DNA from: Takifugu bimaculatus
Lineage: Eukaryota; Chordata; Actinopteri; Tetraodontiformes; Tetraodontidae
DNA: 64,000 nucleotides
Direction of reading: 5' to 3'
Assembly: GCA_004026145.2 (NCBI GenBank)
Contig: CP034995.1
Coordinates: 5,754,513-5,818,512, forward strand
Shown here: positions 10,190 through 21,582 of the stretch, piece by piece
Position numbering within the stretch: the first letter of the stretch is position 1
Layout: every line of letters starts with the position of its first letter
The notes under the pieces: generated by a model
The model's input: the letters and a program-made list of their open reading frames with translations, nothing else
Database searches by the model: none
What the model was told of the DNA's origin: nothing
Position numbers and translations under genes: made by a program

Positions 10190-10906
10190 TGCCCTCTACT
10201 GTACTGTACCGCTGGCGTCCATGTCCTTAACCACAGGACTATTACCCCCGCCTCACAGCTCTGAATAATGAAGAGAATTATTATATCTTGTTAGCATCTT
10301 TTATCTTATTAGCATGTGTTATACTATATGTTTTTGTTTTATGTTACAGTTAGTTTAGAAGTTAGGTATAGTATATAATCTTTAGTAGGAATACACATAA
10401 GCAAGTCAGTTGACCCTTCCTTGACATGAATACTGCTTAGACAGTTGGAGCCAGGCAGACAGGAAATGGTAGACCCCCATCGTAAAACATGACAGCATAA
10501 TTTACTGGTGATTGATAAGTACCTGGACAGGAATAAGACCTCTGATCTGGCCATCTGAGAAGACAATGGAGAAGAAGGACTGCACCAACACCAAAGGAGG
10601 CATGGAAGAAGAAGATGAGGTCATCCAAGAAGAAGGACTAGATTGGACTGAATTAGCATCAATAATTTACATATGTCTTTCTATATAAACTGGGCCAAGG
10701 GATAGTTAGGTTGTCAGACTTCATGCCCTGACAATTGACTCTGTTGTTGCTAGGGTTATGAACTGGTCCAGAGCTCTGTAATATTTGTATCTTGAATTGA
10801 TTCTATTTGCTAAATACATTTTGAAATTGGCATTTGTTTACTTGAAGTCTTCATTTAAAGAACACGCAGATTAGCAGTGACACACGAGAGGTATTGCAAT
10901 CCAGCA
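10190..10906 (+). repeat. 3' LTR of retrovirus copy 2
   Basis: The left edge (TGCC) is set by the match to the 5' LTR remnant at 4415; the right edge (CA) is set by the match to the copy 1 LTR ending at 3484. A TATA box is at about 10682-10689 (TATATAAA). The first 80 or so bases, shared with 4415-4495, are not found in the copy 1 LTR, so copy 1 and copy 2 differ in U3. The right flank (ATAAATACC) is unrelated to the copy 1 flank. Confidence 0.7.
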
Positions 10907-11449
10907 ATAAATACCTTTGAAACCCACTGGATTCCTTTGCGAATGTGTTGTGGCTGACGGCATAACTTGGAGGCTGTTACTCGGGTGAATCCCAGCCCAA
11001 ATCAACACACAATCCTTCAAATTCGCGCTCAGCAATAACCTTTGTTGAAGAACAAAGCATCAGATCTCTAATCTTGATTCTGTCATCAGAACCACAGTCC
11101 ATCATCTGCCAGCCCAGAGTAAACCAGTCTGATTCATGGATGAAACAATGTGAAAGTCTCATTCCTCCTGCTCAGGGATTCCACCATTCTTGCTGTTGCT
11201 AATGTCCCTTTCACTGGAACCAGCGATCACATGATCTTCTCCAGTGGCTTACACTCTCTGAACTGAACTGGATTCCTAAGAACACAGTACATTGTAGTCC
11301 CCGAAAGGCAGATTTCCATACTACAAACGCGTAAATTCAATAGGAAAATATTTTCATTTTATATACATCTGCACACACCGGAAGCGATACTTCTTGCGTC
11401 ACTGTGACATAGAGATGGCCAGCGCTTTTGCGCACGTCTCTAAACGAAC
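10907..11449. promoter_or_regulatory. Upstream region of dpy30
   Basis: No ORF is supported between the retroviral LTR and the dpy30 start. The last 150 bases are moderately CpG-containing and would hold the promoter. The LTR end lies only about 540 bases upstream of the ATG, so the LTR could influence dpy30, but nothing in the sequence proves it. Confidence 0.4.
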
Positions 11450-12517
11450 ATGGCGGACGGTGAGTTCAACCATTCCCTCCGTTTTTCTGCTCGCTTCTGT
11501 TTGAGCTCTTCTCAGACTTCTTTAATAGCGGCTGCCATCCCCGAAGAAGCTCCATTAACTGGCGACTCCGCGTATGGTAGCGTGGTGCTAACAAAGCTAA
11601 CCCTAACCTCTACGAAAAGTTTGGCTCATTCAGAACCAGAACCAGCGCGGTCGGTTCTTTTAGTTGTATCTGAACAGAACAAACCTGCAAGGAAAAAAAC
11701 AGCCTTTTGGTTAATTAGACGGAAATTTCGGCTTTAGGAGAATGCATAAAAATCGCCAGTTAAATGAGGATCTGCGGATCGATTCCTATTCATCAGTGTT
11801 GAAGTTCTCCTTTTGACTTAAAGATATGAGAACATCAAGTTAAAACATCAGGAAACGTTTTCATTTAATTTTCTCTTCAGTGAAGTGTGAAAGTGGATTT
11901 TAGTGAATCAGCAAACTTGAGCAGGTAACAGATCAGGCGATCCTCACACTGCTACTTCTCTTACAGACCACACAGATGCTGAACAGTCAATGGAGGGCCA
12001 TACACCTGTAAGTCTCACACACACACACCTGTCTCTCTCTTTCACTCACACACACACACACACACTCACGATTTTCTTAAATTCTTCAGGTGTCTGAAAA
12101 CCCTCACACAGAGTACAGCCTGACCGAGAACATCCAGGTAACACAGACAGACACACGGAGTGTGTGGAAACAGACTCCCAGCATGCTTTGCTTTGCCCCA
12201 TAGAGGACTTTGGAGAGTGAGAAGGCGAGTGCAGAGAAGATGCTGAAGCAGAAGGTAGACCTGCAGGCTCTGCCCACAAGAGCATACCTGGACCAGACCG
12301 TGGTCCCCATCCTGTTGCAGGGCTTGTCGGTGCTCGCCAAGGATAGGTCAGAACCAGTTCAGGCGTGTCAGGACCTGGACTGAACTGAACGTGGTTGATG
12401 TGGAGTTTGATTATAATCACTGATCTGCTTTCCTTTTGTTCCAGACCACCAAACCCTATTGAGTACCTGGCTGCCTTCCTGCTGAAGAACAAGTCCCAGT
12501 TTGAGGATAGAAGCTGA
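11450..12517 (+). CDS. dpy30: DPY30, histone methyltransferase complex subunit
   Basis: DPY30 is a core subunit of the SET1/MLL histone H3K4 methyltransferase complexes in the nucleus, where it forms a small dimer binding ASH2L. Exons by splice sites and frame: 11450-11459, 11967-12007, 12090-12137, 12204-12346, 12445-12517; these give 104 residues (human 99). The start is the ATG in ATGGCGGACG, just before a GTGAGT donor. The C-terminal half is the Dpy-30 helical motif: LPTRAYLDQTVVPILLQGL, then PPNPIEYLAAFLLKNK; only the first residues are variable, as is usual. A poly(A) signal AATAAA lies at 12579-12584. psen2 runs convergently with its stop at 12965. All donors and acceptors are GT/AG. 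No defect is seen. Confidence 0.96.
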
Positions 12518-12578
12518 ACTGGTCTGGCCTCCTTTGTTAATAAATATGTTCTGTTGTTGTGTTTTGTTTTTTAACTTG

Positions 12579-12584
12579 AATAAA
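12579..12584 (+). terminator. Poly(A) signal of dpy30
   Basis: AATAAA about 60 bases after the dpy30 stop codon. Confidence 0.7.
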
Positions 12585-12705
12585 CATCTGGATGTGAACC
12601 TGCTGTCTTTTTCACTGGAAACCGTAAAGTGTAGTTCTGAGGGTGAAGCGCAACAGCGCCCTGTCCTGACTGACCAAAAGGACAACATGTTTAAATCAGC
12701 TACAT

Positions 12706-12711
12706 TTTATT
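12706..12711 (-). terminator. Probable poly(A) signal of psen2
   Basis: AATAAA on the minus strand about 255 bases past the psen2 stop. With the dpy30 signal at 12579-12584 it places the two 3' ends within roughly 120 bases of each other. Confidence 0.5.
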
Positions 12712-12964
12712 TCTATCTTAAATCTGAACTGAATCAGACATGATTCTAAATAATTTTACAACTGTAGCATGTCATGTTAGGAGATCAAACATAGAAAAAG
12801 AATCCAAATGTCTTTGTGATTGCCCACATCACTTCCAGCAGCATGCTGGCCTCAGAAGTCCAGAACTTTCTTCCTGAACCGCTGCAGCACCCTCACTCCA
12901 GGCAGGATGCTCGAACAGAAAGCAACTGTCAGCGGGTGGCCAAGACGAATAGGAGCATGTCCTG

Positions 12965-13511
12965 TCAGATATAAAACTGGTGAGCAGCCAGGTTGTCCAT
13001 AAAAGGTTGGACGAGGAAGTCAGTAGAGAAGTAGAAGATCAGGCCAAAGGTGATGGAGATGGGCAGCGCTGGTAGAGCCTTCTTAAAGATGGCCAACAAC
13101 AGCAGCGTCAGACACAGACCCTGAGACAGTTGAACAGCATAGGTGAGTCAGCCACAGGTGAAACAACTTCAGAAGGGTTCTAGCCTGGTTAAATCACCAC
13201 AGCAGCATCTGCTGGTCAACAGCTGCAGGAGCCATAGAACCTTCTCCTATCTTCACCTTCCACACAGACGCATCACAGCACTGACATTCAGGTTTGTTCA
13301 TGTCAAAGTTTGTTTAAAGGAAATTTTCGATCAAATCCCTTTAAATGCACCCTGACTTTCTTCAGAACACAGGTGATACACACAGGTGTGTTAGAGTGAT
13401 GACAGCTGCTGCAAGCTAGGCTACATGCTAACGCACACAGACCAGCTACTCATGTACACACACGCCCACTCACATTCTCACACAAACACACACTCATGCA
13501 CACCGCCCGCA

Positions 13512-13547
<36 letters not shown>

Positions 13548-16500
13548 GACCGCTCTGTGACAGTTGAGAACAAACTCAAACCTACAATCAGAATGGCAAC
13601 AAAGCAGGCCAGTGTAGTGTTCCAATCTCCACCAGTTGCTGCAGCTTTTCCCACCAGAACACTGTAGAAGATGAAATCTCCAAGGCCGAGCTTCACACCT
13701 CCTGCACACAAAAACAAACACTTTGTGATGGTGGAGGTGGACCTACTGGTAGAAGGCTTGTGAACAATCATAAAACTGGTTTGAGCGGAGATTCAAAGTT
13801 CTGAATGAGGAAGAGGGATCAGCGGGCTTACCAGCCTGGTCACCTCCTGAAGGTAAAGCCTCAACTAAAAAAGCATGAGTGTTTCATCCTGATGTGGGTT
13901 TACTAGCAGCCCCCAGCTGCCTCCAACACAGAGGTTAATTACCCCAGGGAAGCAGAGTGTTGCTTCCAGGCACCTTTATGCACAGGAACAGGTCCTGACT
14001 GGTGGATTATTGCTGCCCTAGGAGGGTTTATGGGGCTACCGCTGATCCGGTATTGTTTAGAGGTGCACCACTTGGAGCAATCAGGCCCCCTGCTGTAAAA
14101 GCAGCTCCCTGTCCAGGTAGGGGAGGCTGACTCCCTCTGTCCTGTGGGATGAAGATGAAAACTTTCCTCTTGGTTTTTGTTAGAAGTGGGCTGGGAACCT
14201 AAGACCCTTCACAGGTGGTTTGGGGCAGACACAAGGTAGACTCTTGTAATGCAGTTGTGGAAGACCTCCATGTTCTCCCAGAGGAGCTGGAGGATAGCGT
14301 GAACGCCCCCATCATCCCCATGACAGAACTCACGGTCTGTCTCCGGCTCGGTCTCTGCAGGTGAGTGTGGACTCAACTGCTCTGTGCAGCTCTGCATCAC
14401 TTCCTCGTCTAAAACAACAGCAAAAACAACAGGAAAGTTCGACTAATTTGTCAGACTGTTGCAGACACTTCCCATGAGTCCTCGCTCACCTGTTTCGCGT
14501 CCAGAATGTGGAGCATCCACTGGTTTGGCCATCCCCACCGCCCACATCATGGCAGCTGACAAAAAAAACAAACAGCGGATATGATTATCGCTCATAATGA
14601 CTGCTCCATCAGCGCCACCATCAGGCCACTGATGGGAACGTTAGCATTCATATTTCTCCTCCCACCTATTTTGACCTGTTGACATTATACAATATGACAA
14701 TAACACAATGATTCTGAAAGGGCTCCCGGATCATGCTGGGGCTGGTCCAGCAGAACCAGTGCAGCTACAGATACATAAATCATTTGAAGCTCAGAAGAAG
14801 TGGCTTGAAAACATGAATATCTGCTAACAGGAGTAAATGAGAGCAGGAAAGATGGGCTCGTTCCGTTCCTGAGCCGTCTCTACCAACATCCGGAGAGGAC
14901 CTTTGGGCGACAGGACGGCCACCAGGTCTATAAGGCATGACAGGAAGAAGAAAAGAAGTCTGTCAAATGTTGCCTTCTGACATTTAGAGCCACCGTAAAA
15001 CTTTATTAAAATAAAACATAACAAAAAATACAAACAAATCCCATAAATCTCTTATTTTAAAAAATCTGCAGAAACAACTTTGAAAAGCAACTTAAGTCAC
15101 CGTAAACGGAGATGGCTCCCAGGATGACCCAGGCCGACCACTCAGGCAGATACTTGATGAAGACGAGCGCCATGAGGGCGCTGATGAGGATCAGGTAGAT
15201 CTGCTGCAGCTGCAGGGGGCCTTTCCAGTGAATGCAGATCATACCCACCGCCCCAAAATTCCAGATCAGCAACCCCACTGTAGGGTAGTCCATTGCCACG
15301 TTGTACGTTTTAAAGACCTCACTACAAACAAGAAGAGCGCCATCACAATCTTCAAACAGGAAGGGAAGGATGACCAATGCTGAGGACTCACCCGAGGTAC
15401 ATGAAGCTGAACCAGAAGAGCAGCATGAGCGAGGACAGGATGAGCCAACCGTGGATGAACTAAACATAAAGGCATTGACTCAGACAGCACCCACTAACAG
15501 CAGGAGGCCCAATTACAATGTTTGTGCAGGCAGGTTAGCAGCCAGGTGGTACTCTCTGATGGGTCGGGATGACCTCAGGTGAGCTACACAGTAACAACAT
15601 CCTGCATGGGTTTTATATTAAAACCCTATTTAAATAATGTTGTCAGTCTTGTTTTCATGAAGTGCATGAAGTGTACAGTGCTCGCTGCATGGTACTGTAG
15701 CATGAAGCATAGGGTTAGCATCCTGAAAGGAGCGCCTCTTGGTCTGGTGGACACCAGCAGGATGCTCTGTTACAATATTATCTTATCTTTCTGATAATTG
15801 ATGTGTGTAGAAATTTTAAGTAATCTGGGTCAGAAAAATACTGTATCTGTTCGCTTTCACCGAACGTATTTCAGCTAGTTACATGTGATAATTAGCTTCG
15901 AAGTCTGAAAGTGTGATCCAGACCCTGACTTGAGTGTGTAAAATGGTTTAGATGAAAACCAGCTAACCTTGTAGCAGCGGTATTTATAGAGGACAACCAG
16001 GAAGATAGTCATGACCACAATGACACTGATCATGATGATGGTGTTAAGGACGGAGTTGAGGAGCCGGCGGCCAACAGATGACGTGTTCTCAGTAAATGGC
16101 GTGTAGATCCTGCGGGGACAGATGTTTGTGTTATTTGTGGGAAGAACATTCCTCCAAGTGGGGACCTCAGAAGCCAAAGGTGGACCTACAGCTGCTGGTC
16201 GCTCTTCTCTGAATAGAAGCTGACTGACTTGATGGTGGTGACCACAACCACCATGCAGAGGGTGACGGGAATGAAGAGCATGATCACGTGTTTGGCTCCA
16301 TACTTAAGAGTAAGCTCCTCATCATCCATGTCTATGTCCTGGTCTGAACCCCCGCTGTCAGGTGGTCCCTCTCTTCTGTTTCCTGCCATCTTGACAGAAG
16401 GTCAAAGGCAGTGAAGATATTTTGACCAATAAAGGCAAGTCAATCAATAAATGTTTACCTGCTTGCATGGCTGGGCTATGGGCGACCTTGGATCAACGGT

Positions 16501-16590
16501 CGGCCTATAGGAAGGTACTGCTGGGTTCTGTGATGGAACCAGTGCTGACCTCTCGTTGTAGGAGTCATCATCACTGTCTGAGGAGTTCAT
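12965..16590 (-). CDS. psen2: Presenilin-2, catalytic subunit of gamma-secretase
   Basis: Multipass aspartyl protease of the gamma-secretase complex in ER, Golgi and endosomal membranes; it cleaves Notch and APP-type stubs. Coding exons, 5' to 3' on the minus strand: 16590-16459, 16389-16190, 16109-15968, 15459-15392, 15321-15101, 14927-14829, 14555-14490, 14408-14334, 13701-13586, 13120-12965; together 424 residues with consistent phases (human PSEN2 448). The first catalytic Asp (SVYD, residue 255) is split between exons 15321-15101 and 14927-14829. The second (GLGD, residue 343) and the PALP motif near the C-terminus are present. RLLNSVLNT and NEPIFPALIYS are PSEN2-like rather than PSEN1-like. 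The hydrophilic loop is shorter than in mammals. The donor at 14828 is GTTAGC, weak but GT. The 5' UTR exon lies further upstream; acceptor at 16598/16599. Confidence 0.95.
13511..13545. repeat. (CA)n microsatellite in psen2 intron
   Basis: A run of about 17 CA dinucleotides within the intron before the last coding exon of psen2. A similar shorter run lies at 12045-12065 in a dpy30 intron. Confidence 0.9.
14086..14165. repeat. Dispersed repeat fragment related to 32548-32630
   Basis: The segment from CCCCCTGCTGTAAAAGCAG to GATGAAGATGAAAAC is clearly similar to 32548-32630. Both lie in non-coding DNA, this one in a psen2 intron. The copy at 32548 continues into a tail AAATAAAGTTGAACTG, which suggests the 3' end of a fish LINE or SINE. 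The family is not named here. Confidence 0.55.
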
Positions 16591-16699
16591 GATTGGAGCT
16601 GAAAAGAGCGCCACACATGAAACTTCTGTGCACAGGTTGGCGTAAATGCGTGTTTGGAGCCAGGCGCAGGTGGGTCCTGTCAGCGCCCCCACGCGCACT

Positions 16700-16876
16700 T
16701 CAATCAATCAATCTTTATTTATATAGCATCTGTTACAATCAAAATTGTTTCTAGGTGCTTTACAGAATCCCAGGGCCTGAACCCCAACAAGCAACAGTGG
16801 CAAGGAAAAACTCCCCTTTAACAGGAAGAAACCTTGAGCAGGACCAGGCTCATGTAGGGGGACCCTCCTGCTGAGA
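16700..16876 (-). repeat. Fish LINE/SINE-type 3' end repeat (inverse of 51941-52115)
   Basis: It reads on the plus strand from (CAAT)n through TTTATTTATATAGC to CCCTCCTGCTGAGAC. The same unit occurs in the opposite orientation at 51941-52115. The tail with TATATAAATAAAGATTGATTG is typical of abundant fish L2/CR1-related elements. It lies upstream of the psen2 coding start, in its 5' intron or UTR region. Confidence 0.7.
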
Positions 16877-17019
16877 CCACGCTCCAAAAAGATCGCGGAA
16901 AAAAACACCGATCCTACGTGTGACGAGAGATGTATTCCTGCGTTTATAAGGTGCTGCGTTTCAGAGGACACTGACACACACGAGAACAGGCACACGCAGA
17001 CAAAAAAAAAATCAGACAA

Positions 17020-17770
17020 ACGCGGGCATGTCAGGTGACCTCAAACTATGGTTAATCCTTTACAAAGTATAAAATAGTAAGACATTTTCTATATCTGGAG
17101 ATTGTTAATCCGTTACCATGGGTCTCGAAAATCTGTCCTGACCCTTTAAATCGGATGTTGTCTGGACGCTGGGATGGTTATCCGTATCACGTGACCGTCC
17201 GAGACCTTACCTGGCGCTGCTTGAATTCTGCGGACTACAGTTGGACTTCAATCAAAAGAACCGAACCAGGATCCGCTCTTCCTTCAATAAGTACCACCCT
17301 CTGATCCCGGAAGCAACGCGCAAGTCAGCTGTCACCCCACGTGATGTTTAAACGTCATAGGTTCACGAGACCGTTCGAATGGCGCCAAGGAACGAAAACG
17401 ACCCATTTAAATTTAATCCTAGTTGGACATGAAGGAAACTAACACAAAATATTTTATCTTATCATATAGAAAGGTAAAATAATAAAACGAAACAAATTTA
17501 TAATTTAATGCGACATTTTTTACCAAGATTCTTTAAAAATTTAATCAAGAAAAAAGGGTTTTCATATGTAAAATGTTTGGTTATTTTGATGTGAATGGAT
17601 CACGTCAATACTGACTCATTTACTCACCTATTTCACTCATTCCACGCCAATAATGACCACTAAAATCTAATTAAACAATGTCAGTAAGAGGAAGTATAGT
17701 CATTTTACTTTGAGAGGGGGAAAACATGACATCTTCAGCCAACAATAAAGATGACAGCAGCTTGAAGCCA
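17020..17770. other. Region between psen2 5' end and eif4a3 3' end
   Basis: The first part (to about 17400) would contain the psen2 promoter and first non-coding exon; it is relatively rich in CpG around 17190-17390. The rest is AT-rich with no supported gene. Confidence 0.4.
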
Positions 17771-17777
17771 AAACAAC

Positions 17778-17783
17778 TTTATT
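17778..17783 (-). terminator. Poly(A) signal of eif4a3
   Basis: AATAAA on the minus strand about 120 bases after the eif4a3 stop codon. Confidence 0.7.
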
Positions 17784-17902
17784 TACAAAAACAGATGTTT
17801 TACAGTTGTTCAGTTCCCCAGTCAAATGAAGAAAAACACTAAAGTGATGGTAAAAAAAAAAAGAATGAGCGATGTAGAGGTGCAACGGCACCATCAGTTC
17901 CA

Positions 17903-20900
17903 TCAGATCAGATCAGCCACTGCAGAGAGAAAGCTAGATGTTAGCATTGCAGTGGATAACCAGTTCGTTACCATCACTGATAAAACAGTCATGGAAGGTC
18001 ATATATGGAATCTGTATTTTACCACCTGTTGCTTATTCTGAGTGAGTTTATGCTACACAGATCAAGTAAAACTAGCAGGAGCCACAATAAGAACTGATGT
18101 ATGAATACTACCATTCATGGGCATCTCATCGATTTGGGTGGAGTAGTACTGCTCAATGTCTCGCAGGATCCTGATGTCATCATTTTTCACAAAGTTGATG
18201 GCCACACCCTTACGGCCATAGCGACCGGACCGACCAATCCTAAGAGGTCAAAGGTCATGTTAGCTATATTTTCCATCCAAACCTGGAGACAATCTGTGAC
18301 GTCTCCAGGTTTACAGGGCTTGCCTTGCAAGACTCATCGGTCGAAGGGGTTAAGGTTATCCCAGAATCAAAGAGGTTCTGTTCCAACAAGTGGCTGGTCA
18401 ATTTGCTGAATCATGGCTTGGGGTGAAGAAACATGGAGTGGAATGTCAGAACATCTCACCTGTGGATGTAGAGCTCTCTGTTGTTGGGCAGGTCATAGTT
18501 GATGATCAGAGAAACTTGGGGAACATCTAAACCGCGAGCCCAAACATCCGTTGAGATCAGAACTCGACTGAAACACAAAATAAAAAGTGGATTGTTATGC
18601 AACAATAAAGATCCGAAGGGAGTCTTCATATTCTTCCTGGTTTATTTCTCAGGTGGCCCTGGATGTTCTCATCTGGGTAGGGCTTACCTGGCTCCCGATC
18701 TAAACTCCTTCATGATGGACTCTCTCTCTTTCTGAGGCATGTCTCCGTGCATGGATGACACTGTGAAGTTGGCCTCTCTCATCTTCTCTGTCAGCCAATC
18801 CACCTGAGCAAACACCATGTTTAGCCACGGAGCTAATGAGCAGCTGCTTTGAAATTTCTACCAAAGTGAAAGATGATGAACATGGACGGAAACCTGACCT
18901 TCCTCTTGGTGTTGCAGAAGATCACGGCCTGGGTGATGGTCAGAGTGTCGTACAGATCACAAAGAGTATCAAACTTCCACTCCTCCCTCTCTACTGCCAC
19001 AAAGAACTGCTTTATCCCCTCCAGAGTCAGCTCATCACTGAGGGGGTCAGACATAGCAACAGGAAGAAAACAGAATACAAAGAGACATTTAGTGTTGATA
19101 ACAGCTATCATTCATCTCCTGTACAGCTGTCAAATGGGAATTCGCCTCATATTTAAATAGAGAGGTGGAATCAAAGGAGACGCTCGTGCGTGGCTCCATC
19201 ATCTGATGAAGATGCTTGGCCTTCCTGGAGGTTTGCCCACAGTCCCTAAGAGTTTGTGGAACCGTAATGAGCTGGAACAGTAAGAACAGTTTTGTGGATA
19301 TGGCATACTCACCGCTTGACAAGGATGCGGATGGGGTCAGTCATGAATTTGTTGGTCATCTCCAGGATCTCGTGAGGCAGGGTGGCACTGATCAGAACCA
19401 CCTGAGTTGCAGGCGGCAGGTAACGGTAGACATCATAGATCTGCTCCTTAAACCCTAAACATCACACGGCAAGTGATCAGCTGACCTCACGGATCTGTGT
19501 GTGATGCTCTCGCTTTGACCTACCTTTATTGAGCATTTCATCAGCTTCATCCAGAACCAGCATCTTGATAGCTCTGGTCCTCAGACTCCTGCGACGAATC
19601 ATGTCTGGACAGAAACATAAGTCACCTTCCTGTTGGCTATCAGGAGAGTATCCCACACTCACAACGCCGCTCCTTTCATTAACACTGAGATTTGATACAA
19701 CAGCCTGATCCCAACCGGCCCCGTCTGCTCACCAAACACGCGACCTGGTGTCCCTGCCACCACATGCTGACCATAGTCCAGTTTCCTAATGTCTTCGCCC
19801 ACGTTTGTCCCCCCAATGCAGGCATGACACTGTACGTTCATGTAGTCCCCCAGAGCCAGCAGCACCTGCAGACAGAAGAGCAGAACTCAGAGCCCACTCA
19901 AGAGGCCATGTCAGCTGGAGGGCATCAAGTTACCTTCTGAATTTGTCCAGCTAACTCTCTGGTTGGTGCAAGAATCAGGGCTTGGGTCTCTCTCACCTGC
20001 AGACAGTAACCACATTTGAAAAACCATCGAGAAAATAGATGACACATCTGAAATTATGAACCATCTTTAACTTGTTAGGTGAAAATAATGAAATTAAAGA
20101 TTCAACAATTTGATCCAGAAATGAAGATTTTTGTTGGGTTAGTTTGATGGTTTGACATGTAAAAATGCCCAACAGGTCCTCTAAACATCAAATAATTGGC
20201 CAAACATTTCTATTCTAAAGCTCACCTGGATGTCGAGACACTGCAGCACCGACACGCAGAAGGTGGCCGTCTTTCCTGTTCCAGACTGAGACCTAGACAA
20301 TTCAAAGAGAGACCATCAGCTGCACGGTGGATATCCAGAGGACATCAGTGGTGCTCAGTTGTTTCTCAGCTCTTACTGGGCAATGACATCACGGCCTTTG
20401 ATGATCTGCTTGATGGCCCTTTGTTGAATGGCTGAAGGCTTCTCAAAACCTGGACAGGAGATATGAACCATGTGACTGGTCTCACGATTCAAGGCTTAAT
20501 GTTTTTGCTGATTGGAGAAATGTGATTTGATGTCTGTGCAATGTTTCAGCTAAAATTCACACCATTCCCATCAATTCACCATGCTTTATCTGCACCCTGT
20601 ACCAAGTGGTTGAAGCTTCTTTGAGGGATTGTTACATGGTGTCCTCACGGTTCTGAAGGTGGCTCCAATGTGATTGAGATTCTAAAAATAATTTCAAAAA
20701 TGGGCATTTCTGGTTCAACCTCAAATAATTTCTGATGTTGGTATGAATTTTTGCTAACATAACCATCACTTTATCCAATTTTTTTAAAAAAAAAACTGGC
20801 AGTAAAAACTTATGCCAAAGAACCTCACTTTTAGAAATATCACTTCTATTAAACGATTTAATAGGAGAACTATTACTAATATCAGTAAAAAAAATTGTTT

Positions 20901-21582
20901 CTTTATTACGTTTTTTTACATTTATTAACTGTTGGATGGTCTTTAAGCGTACTGTCTCAAAAATAACTTAATTACTTTAAGCATTTATATTAAAATTATG
21001 TTGTTCGTATTTGATTTGGCCATTTTATTATGATGGCCAGCTTACGGCCAAACAATCGAAGCTGTTGATTCTCTGGTTCGAAATCATTTGTTGTATCTGT
21101 AGATAACTTGGAAAGATAAAATAGGAAATAGCCTTTTTTCCATGTAGACACTTAGGGATGTTACCTTTTGACTGCAGCTCTTTTCTTTCCCTATAAAATG
21201 TAGCTGGTTATGTATTCGTTAGACCAATAGCTAATGCTAATGCTAACTCGGTTTCGCAGCCACACGCAGGAAAAACATGGCGGTAGATCGCCACAAAATT
21301 ACAATAATTTAATTATGCGATTATCTGCATGAAGGAGTTTCCTTCACTTTCTCCACATCGCAATAAAACAGTAAACTGTAGCTTGTGAGCTAAAGCTGCT
21401 TTAAAGGCCACGCAAATCCGCGTCCCACCGTAGGCGTAGATGCCGCGGAGAAGGTCCTCTCGTAGTCCCATTGTGTCAAAGGTCGGGGTAACGTCCACCT
21501 CCTCACTGGTTTCGAACTCCACCTTGGTCATGTCTTCTTCTCTAAGGATTCTCTTCCTACCCTGGGTCCCGGCAGTGGCCAT
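17903..21582 (-). CDS. eif4a3: eIF4A-III, DEAD-box helicase of the exon junction complex
   Basis: ATP-dependent RNA clamp at the core of the exon junction complex; acts in splicing-coupled mRNA marking and nonsense-mediated decay, mainly nuclear. Twelve exons on the minus strand: 21582-21429, 20449-20377, 20292-20226, 19996-19934, 19865-19733, 19604-19524, 19454-19313, 19037-18899, 18803-18688, 18567-18460, 18239-18112, 17919-17903; 406 residues (human 411). Motifs in order: SGTGKT (Walker A, residues 79-84), PTREL, GG and TPGR, DEAD (182-185), [20 protein letters not shown]-terminus NVADLI. The N-terminal [17 protein letters not shown] stretch separates it from eIF4A1/2. All introns have GT/AG ends and phases agree. 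The variable first residues are the only poorly conserved part. No lesion is seen. Confidence 0.97.

Larger units (their letters stand above)
4415..10906 (+). mobile_element. Endogenous retrovirus copy 2 (LTR-gag-pol-LTR, defective)
   Basis: Seen in order: truncated 5' LTR, leader with a 42-bp repeat, degraded gag with a CCHC zinc knuckle, protease and spacer domain, RT C-terminal remnant, RNase H, integrase, 3' LTR. It lacks the RT catalytic core and env. Length is about 6.5 kb. It has the same orientation as copy 1 and lies 930 bases from it. Shared internal deletions show that both copies descend from an already defective ancestor, by local duplication or by help in trans. Stops and frameshifts are spread over all genes, so no complete viral protein can be made. 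Confidence 0.9.
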
